The position numbers were made by a program, and so were the translations under genes. A DNA stretch of 64,000 nt from the NCBI GenBank assembly GCA_014529385.2, contig CM043947.1, forward strand, positions 131,339,891 through 131,403,890, written 5' to 3'. Numbering within the stretch: position 1 is the first letter of the stretch; every line of letters starts with the position of its first letter. This DNA comes from Adiantum capillus-veneris (lineage: Eukaryota > Streptophyta > Polypodiopsida > Polypodiales > Pteridaceae). Of the stretch, positions 10,503 through 22,883 are shown in pieces. Below the pieces are notes generated by a model. The model did no database searches. It was not told the origin of the DNA and worked only from the letters and a program-made list of their open reading frames with translations.

Positions 10503-10658
10503 GTTGCTAAGAATGTGGATGCTCTATGCCCTGCTATACAGGTTCCCTCCACATTGGGGCCAGTTGTGTTCTCTGCCTGGGTCCGGAATGAGCTGCAAGA
10601 ATTGTGGAATGGACCAAGGCCTGTTATAAACGAGAAGAATCGAATGATGGAGGTGTAG
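10503..10658 (+). CDS. Candidate 3'-terminal exon of an unrecognised gene
   Basis: An open frame of 51 codons ends in TAG at 10656. It has normal protein-like composition (segments VPSTLGPVVFSAWVRNELQ and ELWNGPRPVI), unlike the poor-complexity sequence around it. A CAG at 10498-10500 could be the splice acceptor. I cannot find an upstream exon in the window; the preceding 9.5 kb is nested retrotransposon that could have landed in an intron. I do not recognise the family. Alternatively it is a chance frame or an old transposon piece. Confidence 0.4.
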   Translation, partial: VAKNVDALCPAIQVPSTLGPVVFSAWVRNELQELWNGPRPVINEKNRMMEV

Positions 10659-11298
10659 CCAGCACCATGTTATGTCATCTTGATATTCAGAATCATTATA
10701 TAAGTGGCTGCTTTGCGCGAAGCTGCGCAAAACACATATACAGGCAAAAAAAGAACATTATGGGGGCCCCATTTTTGCAAAATTCGAAACTATTGGACTT
10801 GGCCACAGGAATGTATTTTGACGATGACAACGCGACGACCCTTGTTACTTTGATACAAATGTGTATATTCCTTTCCCCATATGTCAGGTGTTCCTATTTC
10901 TTGTGGGGAGGTGGTTTCAAAGCATGTGATATTGAATTTGTAGTTAATCATGACACTTTGCTTTATTACAAAGGTCTGATTGTATTGTCACGACTTAAGT
11001 TCTTCATTGAAGCTATGCCGTAGTCTGATGTATGTACATTATTTTTTTCTGGTCCGTTATGTGTTGCATCTTGTGTGAGGACCACCTAAGTGTTACTCCC
11101 TTAATGTTACTCCATCAAGGGGTGAGTGCCGTCGTTTTTTATGGTCCTTAGGAGCAGAATTGTAACCTACTTTCTTCATTTCATCCTCTTTCGGTTTTCC
11201 AAAGTCTGTGTAGCAATATTCTTCATGTACTTTTATGTCTCTGCTTTGTAACTAATGGTGGTTGTCAATTACCAGAGATATACAATTGATTTCATGAA

Positions 11299-11410
11299 AA
11301 GCCTGAAAATGAAAGAAATTGCTATTCTCATCTGTTCCCGAGGAAACGATGAGCAAGCCTGAAAATGAAAGAAATTGCTATTCTCATCTGTTCCCGAGGA
11401 AACGATGAGC
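11299..11410 (+). repeat. Exact 56-bp tandem duplication
   Basis: The 56 bases 11299-11354 (starting AAGCCTGAAAATG, ending GATGAGC) are repeated without change at 11355-11410. Flanks are single-copy AT-rich DNA. Confidence 0.95.
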
Positions 11411-14370
11411 AAGCAATCCATATTTTGGCTGGCTTGTTTACTCTAAATCTTTGTGAGTGGTGTTCTGAGTTGGATAGAAACGAGCTTGCGTGTTTAAGCT
11501 AACCAGTCATTTTGTTGAAGCACTTTTAACGTATAATTCTTTAATTTTTGCTAGGGAGCTTTTTTTCTGGAATTACTTTTTTTTAAAGAGTTTTCGCCCC
11601 CCCCCCCCCTCTCCCAAAAATGCTTAGAGAGTACTCGGTAAATTTGGCATCTAGAAAATATCGAATCATGACGCATGTGAACGCTTGTTTATGGTAGCGT
11701 GAAAGTGAGGAAAATTATGGTCAAGGAAACATGATGTGTATATGGGCTTCTCAAGATGGTTTGTGTGCCAACGCGTGTAATACCAGCCTCTGTGCAATGT
11801 GCTCCTTAGCCTTGTGTCAAAGTAGTGGGGTGAAGGGGAGAGAATATTGTGTACAGTAATCACAAACATTAAGCTTATTGTCTTCGGATTCTCTCTGCTC
11901 CATACTATCGAAAATGGAGCAAGTTTTGTTATGATTTAAATCCCAAACATTGCCTATTTGCCACATCTCAATAATAGATTTTTCTGCGTACGGATACCAC
12001 TAAAGTTTACTTGCACTGTTTTTCAATGTTTTACAGTAAAAAGTGCTTAGGATTAGGTAATAGCATCTCTTAACATGCTTATGATGTACTAAAATTGTAT
12101 AGAGTCCCCTGTCAATGTCTCAAAGTTAGGGTTAGACAATATACGATAGTTATAAACGTCAGCTTACTTGTAATCTTTGATCCTTTTTGCCATTGTACAT
12201 CATATGGTAGCATTTCCATTTATGCATTACATGTGGCCAGGACATTAGGAATAGCTTGGATTTCAGTTTATGCTAGGAACTGCCTTCGTCATCAGTGCAA
12301 GTTATGGTGGTAAATTGATTATGTATGGGGTAGACAAAAACTTAGGAATAGTTGGTAATTTCTGCTTACTTTGTTAACAAAGTAGCATTCTACTAGTTGA
12401 AATCTCCCTTTGATGAGCCGTGGATACTGTGCTTGTCCAAACAGAAAAACATCGGCATCCTTGGTATGGTTGTGCACTTCGATCAAGTTTGCGGTTCTCA
12501 ATGGTGAACATTTGCATCTTAGGAGTTTGTTCAACCCAATATAAGTTTCCTTGTACAATGTTAATAGAGGAAAATAGCATGGTTGTTTTTGTACATGAGA
12601 TTTTCTTGAACGAAGTGGAAGATTTCTGTAAAGATTAATTGTCCAATTTTAAAACATCATGCCACTATTAAAAGGTACTTTGATAAACTTGAGCAGATGA
12701 TAAATGGTCCCTAGTAACCCATTCATGGCTTATTGCAAAATTGGTTTTTGAAGATGGGGGTTGGGTGGGGGCAGGGGAGCATGCGGGTTCTAAAGCCAAT
12801 ATTGGGCATTGATGAGCTTTCCTTAGTGAAGATACTATAATATATACTTGATAGAGTCAATCTTCAGTTTCATAGTGATTTCTTTTTTGGGGGGTTTTTC
12901 CTATTTAATTCTTATTTGATGAGGTTTTATTACGGTTGAGCTTGCTTTGCACCATGAAAAAACTCCGACAAAGGCAAATTTGTCTACTGATTGTGTGTGC
13001 ACATGTGCACGCATGTAGGAGCGTACATCTATTGGGCACCGAGTGTGTTAGAAGAGACATTGCAGGATGGAGATCATGGTTATTTCATGCACCTTGCATT
13101 ATAATCTTGACTTTTCCTCGATTCATCTTGGGATACATGTAGTGCTTACTCCCTTAATTCTAGAAAGTCATGTCAACGCAAATTGATTGAAACAGGACCT
13201 TTGTGAGCTCCTTTGCTTACTAAGGAAGGGCTATGTGGAGGGTATATTTATTTTAGCTAAATTTAAATTAATGATGACTTTTTAATGTGAGTTGAATGCT
13301 TTCTCTTGTTTCTTCAAGAGGAAGCATGATGTGACTACTTTTAAGATTCTTCCAAGTGAATATATTGCAAATTCATTTTGCATTTGGATGGAATTTATCC
13401 TATTTGTAACTTCCATGGAGCCTTAAAGGCAACTTGTACATAAGCAAAGAGACTCCTTACTTGCAGAGCCCCCTAGGGAGATGCTTAGGTTACAAGGCAA
13501 GAAAAGAACTGATCTTTGGGTCTAAGAACACATCTACTTCAAGCACCCTATCAAAAAAAATCCACAGCCCTTTAGAGATATTATGCCGCGTTGCGAAACA
13601 ATATCATGCAACTTGAGACATATTTAGCTTGTATTGAAAATTATGGAGTGTATACCTCTATGGTGCAAAATCTCAAGGAAATCAAGAGACAATCCAAGAG
13701 CTTAAAAAGAAGACAACTTCACTTATAGTCAAGCAAAGATCGAGGATCTTGCGTACGATATCGTGGCTAAAGGTCGATTTAAAGGTATCAAGAAGCTATA
13801 TAGGCCATCAAGTAGGATTGCTCACTTGATATTTTTTGTTTAATTTTTGAGTTTTTTTTTTTTGTGGTATATTTGTTCTCATTTGTCTCCAATCTTGTGT
13901 TAGATCCTTGCTTCAACCTAGCTAAGAACTCAATGTTTAGCATCTTCATTGTTTGCTCATTATAGTCACCTTTTGAACCAAAAGGACGTGGTTGGGATAG
14001 CAAGCAATAAACGGATGTTCCCAAGAAAACTCGTGGGTTCATGAGAGAGAACCAACTGCATGCAAATAACATTCAATCAATTTTGGAAGAGACGGAATAC
14101 ATGTTCATTCTAAAGAGGTGTACATCATCAAGCAATGACGAAGTCTCTTTATAAACTAATGCTTTTTCTCTAATTGTTTTCTATTACCTTTTGCAAGTTC
14201 TTTACAAAAGCAACTTAAGAAGTCTCACCTTAAACATACACTTTTGTATAACCCACTTTCTATTGGAAAAGGGGTCCATTAGGAGGTGTTGTAGAAGCTA
14301 GACAATAAATTTTTTAATGAGTTGATTGCATTCCAAATCGACATTGCTTAGTGGTGTGGGTTTATCCCGC
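11411..14370. other. AT-rich DNA without recognised gene
   Basis: Short frames of up to about 95 codons occur on both strands, but none has a domain I recognise or convincing splice context. There is a C run at 11598-11610. The stretch 13430-13800 has an A-rich, lysine-rich flavour and may be a decayed retroelement, but I cannot name it. Confidence 0.5.
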
Positions 14371-14380
14371 AAATGGAGTG

Positions 14381-14382
<2 letters not shown>

Positions 14383-14413
<31 letters not shown>

Positions 14414-14418
14414 TGAGT

Positions 14419-14453
<35 letters not shown>

Positions 14454-14467
14454 AGAAGAAGAAGAAG
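14383..14467 (+). repeat. Compound microsatellite (TG)n-(AGTG)n-(GA)n-(GAA)n
   Basis: Direct reading shows TG repeats to about 14411, then GAGT, then GA repeats, then AGA repeats to about 14467. Confidence 0.92.
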
Positions 14468-14789
14468 AGAGATGTGAGCACTACGTACAATGTCCCTCTA
14501 CAGAATTTAACCTCTTTTTTCAACATCTTTTTGAGTTCACCTAAAAATTCCAGTTCAAAATAGATCCATTCCGCTTTGGGTAGAACAACTAGAAATTATC
14601 CTTCGACTATATTTACAATAGAAATGTGGTGGTGTGATAGTAATTGGTGCACACCATCTGGATAGATACTTGAAGCCATTGCCAACGCATCCTGCAACTA
14701 GCCACTCATTGATCTACCGAACAACAACACATATCATGTTATTATATTAATCCTCCTTTGATTTTCATTACATCTCAAGCCATTCATAT

Positions 14790-15640
14790 TTTTATCAAAT
14801 CTTGACTTCCTCCAACAGTCTATTTACCCAATCCACTAGGCAAGGATGTCCTTTAAGGCCCTTATTTTGCCATTGCTACACACCGTCTCTTTTGCTATTT
14901 AGAGCACCTTGCAAGCTTACAAAGACTGGATTTGTTGATGACACTCACATTTCTCAAGAAACAAATGTGAGCATTCAATACTGTGTGCATGTGTTTCAAT
15001 TGTATGCTCTTTCTACTAGCGGGCATTTCAACCTTGATAAATCAGCTCTTGTTGACATCAATGCCTTTGGTTTTGGTGGTGTGTGTGTGTGGTGGGGGGG
15101 GGGGGGGACTACAAAGATATCCTCCTTATGTTCACTTCTGGAATTTACAAGCCATCATATTCCATATCTTTTTACTACCTACCCTTACTAGACTCACGGA
15201 AATGGCCACAAATTAGTTATTTTGGTCATCTCGTGATTGTTTGCCCCTATACTTTGCTAGCATTTCTTGGGATAAACTTTCACTACCTAAAATTCAAGGT
15301 GGTCTTGGCATTTTGGACCTTACTACTGACATGATTGCTAGACGAGCAACGTCTTTGCAAACTTATGGAATCCACAACTATTTGATGACATATTTGATGG
15401 GTTATTGTGCAACAATTTTCTCGCTACTTTTGAGGTGAATAAAAAATGTTTGAATGGGATGAAGTTTTCATTTCTTGTCCACTAAACTTCTTGTTGGAAA
15501 ACCAAACCTTAACATTGCTATTGGCTCTACTTTCTATTTTGATTGGCATGACAGGGTTAACATGTATGGCAGATGCAATTGCCAGTTAATGATCAACTGC
15601 ACAAAGTTCTTTGCTCCATGGGAGATGGTGATAAAAAACT
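14790..15640 (+). pseudogene. Decayed L1-type LINE reverse transcriptase remnant
   Basis: In changing frames the typical order of plant LINE motifs is readable. STRQGCPLRPLF (RT block) is followed by GFVDDTHIS (active-site block, FVDD in place of F/YADD), SGHFNLDKSAL, then SWDKLSLPKIQGGLGILDL (the post-RT W-K-L-P-GGLG motif). Near 15520 STFYFDWHDRV resembles the segment before the zinc-binding end domain. Stops and shifts are frequent. A G run (15094-15107) interrupts the element. It is not related closely to LINE-1 or LINE-2 here. Confidence 0.8.
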
Positions 15641-16149
15641 TCTTCAAATAGGTACACAATCACCTGCACTTGGCTTTGCTTTACACCAGTAAGTTGCTAA
15701 GAAGGAACTCTCAAAAGTGTCCAGAGCTTACAAGCAAAAGGAAGAAAAGCTAGTGCTTCAAAAACTGGCCGGCCGTATTGATGTGGCATCCTATTGACGT
15801 GCCCTAATCTAATTGCCCACCCTGTCATGTCTTTGCCTATTCATCTTGACATAATAGGGTGACATTCTGCCATGTGTCCCCACTATATGCCATTTTCTTA
15901 CATTACGTCACTTACCGGTGACAACTGCCATTCTCTTGAGGTTTTTGATTCCACCGAAACCTTGGAACTTCCAAGTTAATCAATGTTCAAGAGATTGACA
16001 GTCCAATTTTGCACTCCGCTCATAATCTTTGAAAATTTTAAGCTAACTCCAAAAGTCATAGGTGGGATTACATTAAACGGAGGTTATATCTAAACACTGC
16101 CCCTAGGTGCCAAAACAGCAGATAACTTAGCACCAGAAATACTGGTTCT

Positions 16150-16308
16150 TTTTACAAGAGAGATCAGCTTGGCTCTTGTGTGCCTACATAGGACAACCCT
16201 GCTAACCTTTTCACAAAGGCTTTGCCTTGTGACAAGTTTGAAGTTCTTTGCAATGCTTTGGGCTTAATCCCCTTCTGTACTCCCCACTCTGTATATAATG
16301 CGTGTTGA
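16150..16308 (+). pseudogene. Copia polyprotein C-terminal scrap
   Basis: Plus-strand translation gives DNPANLFTKALPCDKFEVLC and ALGLI just before a TGA stop at 16306. This is the conserved end of the Ty1-copia RNase H region (usually ADIFTKPL...F..LR..LG). No other part of that element is readable nearby. It lies about 330 bp downstream of the stop codon of the host gene on the other strand. Confidence 0.75.
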
Positions 16309-16638
16309 GGTAGGAGTCGCTCTTTGCACACCTCGCTCCTAAAAACGCGCATTATCACAGCCATTGTTGGCTATTACTTATCAACAAGAACCTTAAAAAT
16401 CAAGATACTGAAAACGTAATATGAAATTTTGTGGGTCTTATTAATGTACATCAACAACTTCATGTGACGAGACAATTGCCTCTTTGTTCTCTACAAGGAC
16501 CCTAACATGAATCTTGTATCTGTACACTTGTCACTACTACGATAAAGTCGAGCTGTTTTTGGCATGCTACTCACGAGAAGTTGCGATATCGTGAGCCGCT
16601 ACACCCTGTATAAGTAATAGCAGCCACATGCAGTTCTA

Positions 16639-16970
16639 TTAACATTGAGCAGGTCTCTCATAATCAGGTGGCATCGTTGGACACCTTTCATTCATATGTG
16701 CATAAGGAGCAATTGTATTGTATTCAGGCAGCTCCATCAAATATTCTCCAAGGAGCTGACAGTAAGGGAGAGGACTCGTGTTCTGGGCATTGCACCATGC
16801 TGGTAGCCGGGACATGTCGTTTTCAAAGAAATTCAGCATGTATGCATCTTTGATCTGCAAACCCAAAACAGTAATCATAAGATATGGGCATAGGTGCATG
16901 AGTATCCATAACTCCAATTAAGAAGAGTCCCAATTCTCTGTTGAAGCTTCTACTGCGATCACACATTAAG

Positions 16971-17012
<42 letters not shown>

Positions 17013-18168
17013 CCTTACAGTAAATTCTGTAATTTGTATGGAATCTGCGAGTGATCCAAACAGACCAGCAGCTTTATACATGGCAAGGATAAAAGCAACA
17101 CAAGAAGTGGATTTTCCGTCACTGTACACCCACTCATCACTCTCCGGCCTTGCCAACAATTGCTCAAAAGGAATGTTTCTCTTGTCGCTTTCTACCAATA
17201 TGCTTGGAAGGTCCAAGCCCTGCAGCAAAAATAGCAATGAGCAAGGGAAAAAATATAATCCACAGCAAAACAGAAGAATACAAAAGAACCATGCCTCTGT
17301 GCCCAGTCTTTTGTTCAATGCCTCATTCCACATGTTCGTTGCATACGCAGGCTGCACTCGGGTCCATATCGTCATAACAGACATAACCTGGATTGACATT
17401 AAGACAAGAATCAGCAGAGAAACAAGCTGCAAGTGAATTGAAAAAGTTCGAAGCCATACCAGATGCGTATCGATCAGAGGCGGAAAATTGTCGATTTCTG
17501 TGTCAATCCAGCTGAAAATCATATTATGGTATCCATAAGGTTTTCCATCCATCCTCCGTGCATGTTCCCAGGCTGCAGTGTTATTAAACTTTGCACGCAC
17601 ATCAGGATGTAGTGGCAAGAGAGCCACATGTGAATGTGCCTCATCAGTCAGCTGTAGCTGCCACCACTCTTCCCATGAAAGAACAGCAATTATTTCCTCC
17701 CCCTTCACACACCCCGAGCCATTAGCATAAGAAACATCACCATAAAGAGAAAATTTTGAAATAGCTAAAATTTACCTGTTCATTCTCGTGGCCTGATTCA
17801 GCCACCCACAGCTTGTTTTCATCATCCCTTAAGCATACGGCTGTATGCCCTGCATACGCACCTGTCACCCACTTCTCTAGAGTTTCAAAGCCTCCCCAGC
17901 GCCCCCTAATTTTTGAGAGAGCCAGGAAATCACCCGATTGAATGTCATCAACAGAAAAATTTGAAATTGACGGCCCTGCCCTCTTCATTAACTTAGCACC
18001 CATATGCTTCTCTAAAAAGGCGATGTTGGAGCTTTCTCCCCAGCCTGTGTTCGAAAACAAAGGCAACACATCCCACAGTGCCTGCACTGTCCCAAGCATT
18101 CCAGAAGGCATTAAGAACACAGATATTCCATGCTTTTTCACCTGCGTTGCAAATCACGCATCAGTGTC

Positions 18169-18254
<86 letters not shown>

Positions 18255-21200
18255 AAGCATAGCTGGCATTCTTTTACTTTACCCCCCTTGGAGCACCCAA
18301 ATCGGCGCCTACCCCAAGGGGGAGTAAAAACTGTTACAAGAGACGTCCTTAGGCAATCACAAGGGCCAATGGCCAAAAACATATAAGCTGAAAATACACC
18401 AGGGGAAAGAACTTTGACAAAGTAATGATGTGGCAACACCCTAACCGGTCGGAAAAGCGGAGATAGACTATATGGCCCAGAATCAGCACGGGAATCCTGC
18501 TACAAACACGGGCTGACGTTGCAGCTTTGGCCCAGATATGAAAGCAGTTGACTTTATGAGCTTTAGGGCGCTGATTTTTAATTTATAGAGCTTTTGGGGC
18601 CACCATATTTTTAGGTGTTTTGCTTTTGGGCCAGTCTCAAGAGAATAGTGCATGGTCGCACAATTGCAAAGTGATTCCCAGGCAATGTACCTTTGACTTT
18701 ACCAATGTAAAAACAAGTGCCGTAAGGGAGTAATGTCAGGCCAAGGGCCAAAGGCCACGGGCCAATCTGAACCGAGTTCGGGGGTTTGCCTAATATAAGG
18801 GGCAAGAGGCTGGAGGTGAGACAGATTATAGACTCCCTGGCCTCACATTGGTATCAGAGCTATTCTCGGTAAAGCAAGGGTGTGGTCCTATTTTAGGAAG
18901 CTTGCATGTGAAGCCGTGGAGGGGAAGAAGCTCTCTCTCGGTCGAGACACAACGCGAGAACAGCCGCTTGGAGGGGAAGGAGAGCCGAGGGCATCCATCA
19001 CAAAATTGGGCGCTTTCGGGCTTGGTGGCTGTGCACAGCTGAGGGGAGCAAGCCTGTGAATACGATGGAGTGGAGAATTTCCGGCGAAGATCTGTGAAGG
19101 ATGGTAATTGATACCAACAGAATCGCTGCAGAAATCTTTGCCATCTCAAAAAAATTTGAAGAAAATTTTCCGCCTTTGTTCCTCTCATTCTCAACGAAGT
19201 CACGTGATAAGTAAATCAAAGTCGGCGATTCATAGCAAGGCTTTTTCTTCACCAGTGTTGACAAAGTCTTTTCCGACGGGCTTCAAAGTATTTGATTGGT
19301 CAGTGACGTCTGGCATTTGTGGTCGACATCGGCAATTAATACAAATTGACAGTTTCGTTTTAGCAAGGCTAATCGATTTTGTTTGCGGTTACTCTGAGCC
19401 GGTTATCGCTTGATTTTGCCAGGTAACTTTTACCACAAGGTATATCTTTTCTCTTGCTAGCAGTGAGCACAACACGTTACACCATGGATTCAAATATTGA
19501 CATATAGTATACCTTTGATTTTGAGAACCCTACCCCAATTCCGCTTGCTGCTGCCCCGCGATCGACCACTCTCACGGAAGGTACCCGTGCTGCAACGAGG
19601 CCGGATAATAGCATCGAATTGCTTGACATTCAAGAGTTTAGAGCATTGTAAACATATATGACTGTTTTAGAGTTTAACTTTGCACAACTGAATGCGAATG
19701 TCACTAAGATGTCTAATATGCTTGTGCAATCCACTCGTGCCTGATGGTTGTACCTTCTCTCTTTAAAAGAGGTGGATGACTTCTTAAATAATACGATTTT
19801 TAGAGGAGAGGAAAAGGAGCGCAACAAAGATTACTGAATATAATCTTGAGCAAATGGGATGGTATTCACGATCTTAAACGCACTCCAGATAGATCAAGGC
19901 ATTGAAAACAAATCTTACACTAGAGGGTAAGGCCTAGAAATGGTGGATGTCGCTCAAGGAGAAGAGCGTCATTGGGCAGCCTTCGAAAGTGTGTTAAGGA
20001 ATTTCTATCCTAAAATGAAGCGAACAAAAATTGGTATGCATGGGGCAAGTACTCTATGCGTCAGCATAAGACACTGTTGACTAAAACACGAAACGCTCAA
20101 AATGTTTCGAAACAAACTCCAAACACAGAGCCGAAACGTGTAGGTTCAAAAAAAAGGGGTCTAATTTTCAACATTCAAAATTAGTCATATAGTGTATAAT
20201 GTGCAACGTATTTTACCACTTGTAAGACCATGTATACATGTACATCCGTTACCAGCCAATTTTGGATATAAAGTGGATCTTTGGTGAAACCAAGAAGTTG
20301 CAATCCATGAATACTTGTACCTCCAACTGGCGCTTGAAATCTGCAGCAGCCAGGTTAATTCTGAAGTTGGATCCACCACTAGAGCACCTCCTTCACCAGT
20401 TCTATCAGTCGAGTGTCGAACTCAATTGCTTCTTTGTCAAATTACTAAGCTTTATCCTCTCATTCTTGCTAGGAATCTCGCTTCAGATTTCGTATCTCTG
20501 TTGTGTACTTTGTCAGAATTGATGGAGAGGGCTACAGAAAGTCATATCGAGTCGGCTGAATCTCTAACATCATTGTAGCCGGCAAGCCACTGGCGGAGGT
20601 GGTGAATCCATAGCAAACACACAATTGAACTTGAAAACCTGTTAACACTTGAACCAGTGTAACAAGAAACCTTTAGTCTTTCGATGTTTCATATCGAAAA
20701 TGCTCAGACGAAATATAATATAAAACACACATATTTCTAAGGGATATAAGAAATCTAATATTTAGGAGTCTCGTAGGTGGTATATGAGAAATGACAAAAA
20801 TTAGCAAACTTTTAGTTGAAGTTGGCAATGAAGGTGAAAACCAAACCAAAAACGTCTTTCCTCGTCAAGCATTCTCCCATCTCAACAGAGGAGATCTAGA
20901 GAGGATAGCACCAAATGAGCAGACATATCAAGAGCTTAAGGCATTCATTGAATCGCAAGGGAGATATCCAGGCTACCTGGGCAAGAAGCCTACTTTTTCC
21001 GACTTGGCAGAAAATGGCTCTAGACGTGCAACACATGTTTCTAGAAGAAAACATTGTTGACATGCCGTTCACTTCGAGGATGAGGGCCAAGATTCTATGG
21101 ATGACGAAGAACAGAAATGGTCTCGGAAGAGAAAGCATAGATGATCTGAATCGTGCACGTATAGACAGCACTATGGAATTCAGAAGAGGAAGGTGATGAG

Positions 21201-22883
21201 GAAAACGCTGAGGAAGATTGACCACTTACTTTTGGGTCTACTTTTGGATGCAAACGGAACCACATTATTCTGCCCACTCCCCTAGATTAAGAACATCCAA
21301 TCATCCGACCAAGGAGACCTTGCTAAGAGTGAACATATAATTCCCTTCGCAACTTCTCGACGATTTGGTGCCGATACACTTCTCTCGCAACCTCAAACGC
21401 AACCTCGAGTGCACTTTTGAGTAACTGCAAACTATAGACAAAGGAACCAACTATGAGGCTGTATCCAAGTGGGTGGTGACTGTAAAGCTATGAATTTCTT
21501 GTTTAAATTATTGTTACAGCTACCATGCATATCTCTATCCATACACATACACAATGGATGGTGAAATTAGATCCTCTTGACAAAAAATTCTTTGCGCGTC
21601 ACATAAATTGAACATGGTTTCTTTAGACTGTTTCAAGATCTAACCAAAGTCGCAAGGTAGCTTTAACAAGATTTTCTTTTGAGATGCTATCTTACACATA
21701 CCGTCTAAGAAGCTTAGATCTACGACTCAAATTATTGCCTAATTGACATAGCAAAACAAGATCTGAAATTTGCCTCTATATCTAGCAATTCGTCATGAAT
21801 AAAAATGTGAAACGTCAAAGAAATAACTTCAACAAAGTTCAGTCACCTCTTGATGGCAAAGCACTAGCAAAGTGAACTTGGTGCAGTTTCAAAACTCTCA
21901 TGGGTGATGCAAAACTAGGAATTGTTCCTCAAGTGTTGAAAAAAACTCAAGAAATATGTCACAAAAAAATCTCAAATATTGAAATACACAGTTATAAAGA
22001 CTGCATTCATAGGCTTTGTGACAATTTAAAAATTCAAAATAAGAATACAATCCAAATTTAATATTATATCTGAAAAGTCAAGCCAGAATAACACAAATAA
22101 CCACAGTTACTCTAGTCTACGTTGATAGAGCATATCCGTAAATTGGCCAAAAAGTAAGAATAATACAACAGAAATTCTCGAATTATTCATTACAGATCTC
22201 AAGCTCACTCAAAAGAAGGGCATAAGTAAACATACATATTCCACCTCTCCATCTTCCCATTTGTTGATGTCAAGTGAGTGTTTTCGAGCTGTAAAATAAT
22301 AATCCCAGGTCACACTGTATGCAGTTACAAAGATATACAGGTCCATACATGTCCAGGTATGGGGATTACTTGTCTGTCCAAAATTAAAACAAGAGAACTA
22401 ATCAAAACTACAAAGAAGTCCAAAACACATATTTGCAGGGTCGGCAAACATTCAAAGAAATTTACCCTGAGAAAAGGCACTCATACAAAAGAAGCATCAT
22501 TCCCAAACATGCAATGAAGATCGTTTTATCTTGCCAGCATGAGACATTCCATAGTGGCTGACCTCAATATGAAGAATCCCCCCATCTTCTGAGACCTCCA
22601 AGTAAGCTTCATTATTAGCGAAGCAGGAACCTTCCCAGGAAACAGATGGAGAGGAAAGGTTTACGGTGCCCACGAATTGGGGAAGAAGAACTGTCGAGTT
22701 GCTGAAGGTGTTGAGAATCGGCCAAGCAATCTGGTGTGGGAGAGCTGGTAATATGTCCCTTGGATGAAAAAGAGCCGTTCCCGATGCACCGCCAGCAGAA
22801 ACAACTAGGGTTACAAGCAGAACCAAGACACGCGCAGACAGAGGGAGGCGACCCCGAAGACCGTGTGCTGACGAAGGCTCCAT
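16639..22883 (-). CDS. Secreted papain-like (permuted NlpC/P60-type) hydrolase candidate, 7 exons, 525 aa
   Basis: Exons on the minus strand: 22563-22883, 22236-22373, 17776-18141, 17460-17702, 17295-17387, 17019-17219, 16639-16854. All introns are phase 0 and the joined frame is open to TAA. The ATG at 22883 is the first in-frame start after an upstream stop. Residues about 15-35 form a hydrophobic signal sequence (RVLVLLVTLVVSAGGASG). Landmarks are WTCMDLYIF (about 160), KHGISVFLMPSGMLGT, SGDFLALSKIRGRWGGFETL, GAYAGHTAV (His252), AESGHE (Glu268), SDGKSTSCVAFIL (Cys427) and a Cys-rich end (MNERCPTMPPDYERPAQC). His before Cys suggests a circularly permuted papain-like fold. This is inference; substrate unknown. 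I recall similar uncharacterised proteins in other plants. Confidence 0.85.
16855..17018 (-). other. Intron 6 with (TC)n run close to its donor
   Basis: Donor GTAAGG (17013-17018, minus) and acceptor TTTGCAG (16855-16861). A (GA)n run at 16975-17010 on the plus strand places a pure (TC)n tract within 10 bases of the donor on the transcript. Confidence 0.8.
17220..17294 (-). other. Intron 5, GC-AG type, 75 bp
   Basis: The exon ends ...GGCACAGAG and the intron starts GCATGG; it ends TTTTGCTGCAG. Reading joins RLGTE to GLDLPSI in phase. No GT donor in the neighbourhood gives a sensible join, so a GC donor is the simplest reading. Confidence 0.75.
18172..18252 (+). repeat. Compound microsatellite (CT)n(AT)n
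   Basis: About 50 bases of CT followed by about 30 bases of AT; the length of such a run varies between individuals. Confidence 0.95.
18429..20000 (+). mobile_element. Decayed LTR retrotransposon (5' LTR, primer site, gag) in intron 2
   Basis: A candidate LTR at 18429-18847 starts TGTGGCAACACC and ends CCTCACA. TTGGTATCAGAGC follows at once (18848-18860), the usual primer site. From 19485 a gag-like frame begins MDSNID; further on the segment after 19980 (FYPKMKRTKIGMHGAS in pieces) resembles a Gypsy-type gag. It contains TAG, TAA and TGA stops. No second LTR or pol is recognisable. It lies on the strand opposite to the host gene. Confidence 0.6.
20000..22235. other. Rest of intron 2, no recognised gene
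   Basis: Two plus-strand frames (20315-20578 and 20791-21060) may continue the gag region of the decayed element but show no domain I can name. 21250-22230 is AT-rich. Confidence 0.5.

Larger units (their letters stand above)
18142..22235 (-). other. Intron 2 (4.1 kb) expanded by simple repeats and an LTR element
   Basis: The donor GTATGT (22230-22235) and acceptor AACGCAG (18142) join EVEY to VKKHGIS in phase. The other introns are 72-189 bp. The extra length holds a (TC)n(TA)n run (18172-18252), a decayed LTR element (18429-20000) and AT-rich sequence (20000-22235) in which I see no further exon. Confidence 0.85.

Noticed and set aside
12319-12638. Overlapping 70-80-codon frames on both strands
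   Set aside because: No splice context or recognisable motif; composition is that of AT-rich non-coding DNA.
16639-22883. Phospholipase B-like (PLBD) identity for the spliced gene
   Set aside because: The C-terminal Cys-rich end first suggested it, but the central GDF...GHTAV...SC order fits a permuted papain-like fold better and I see no PLBD motif set.
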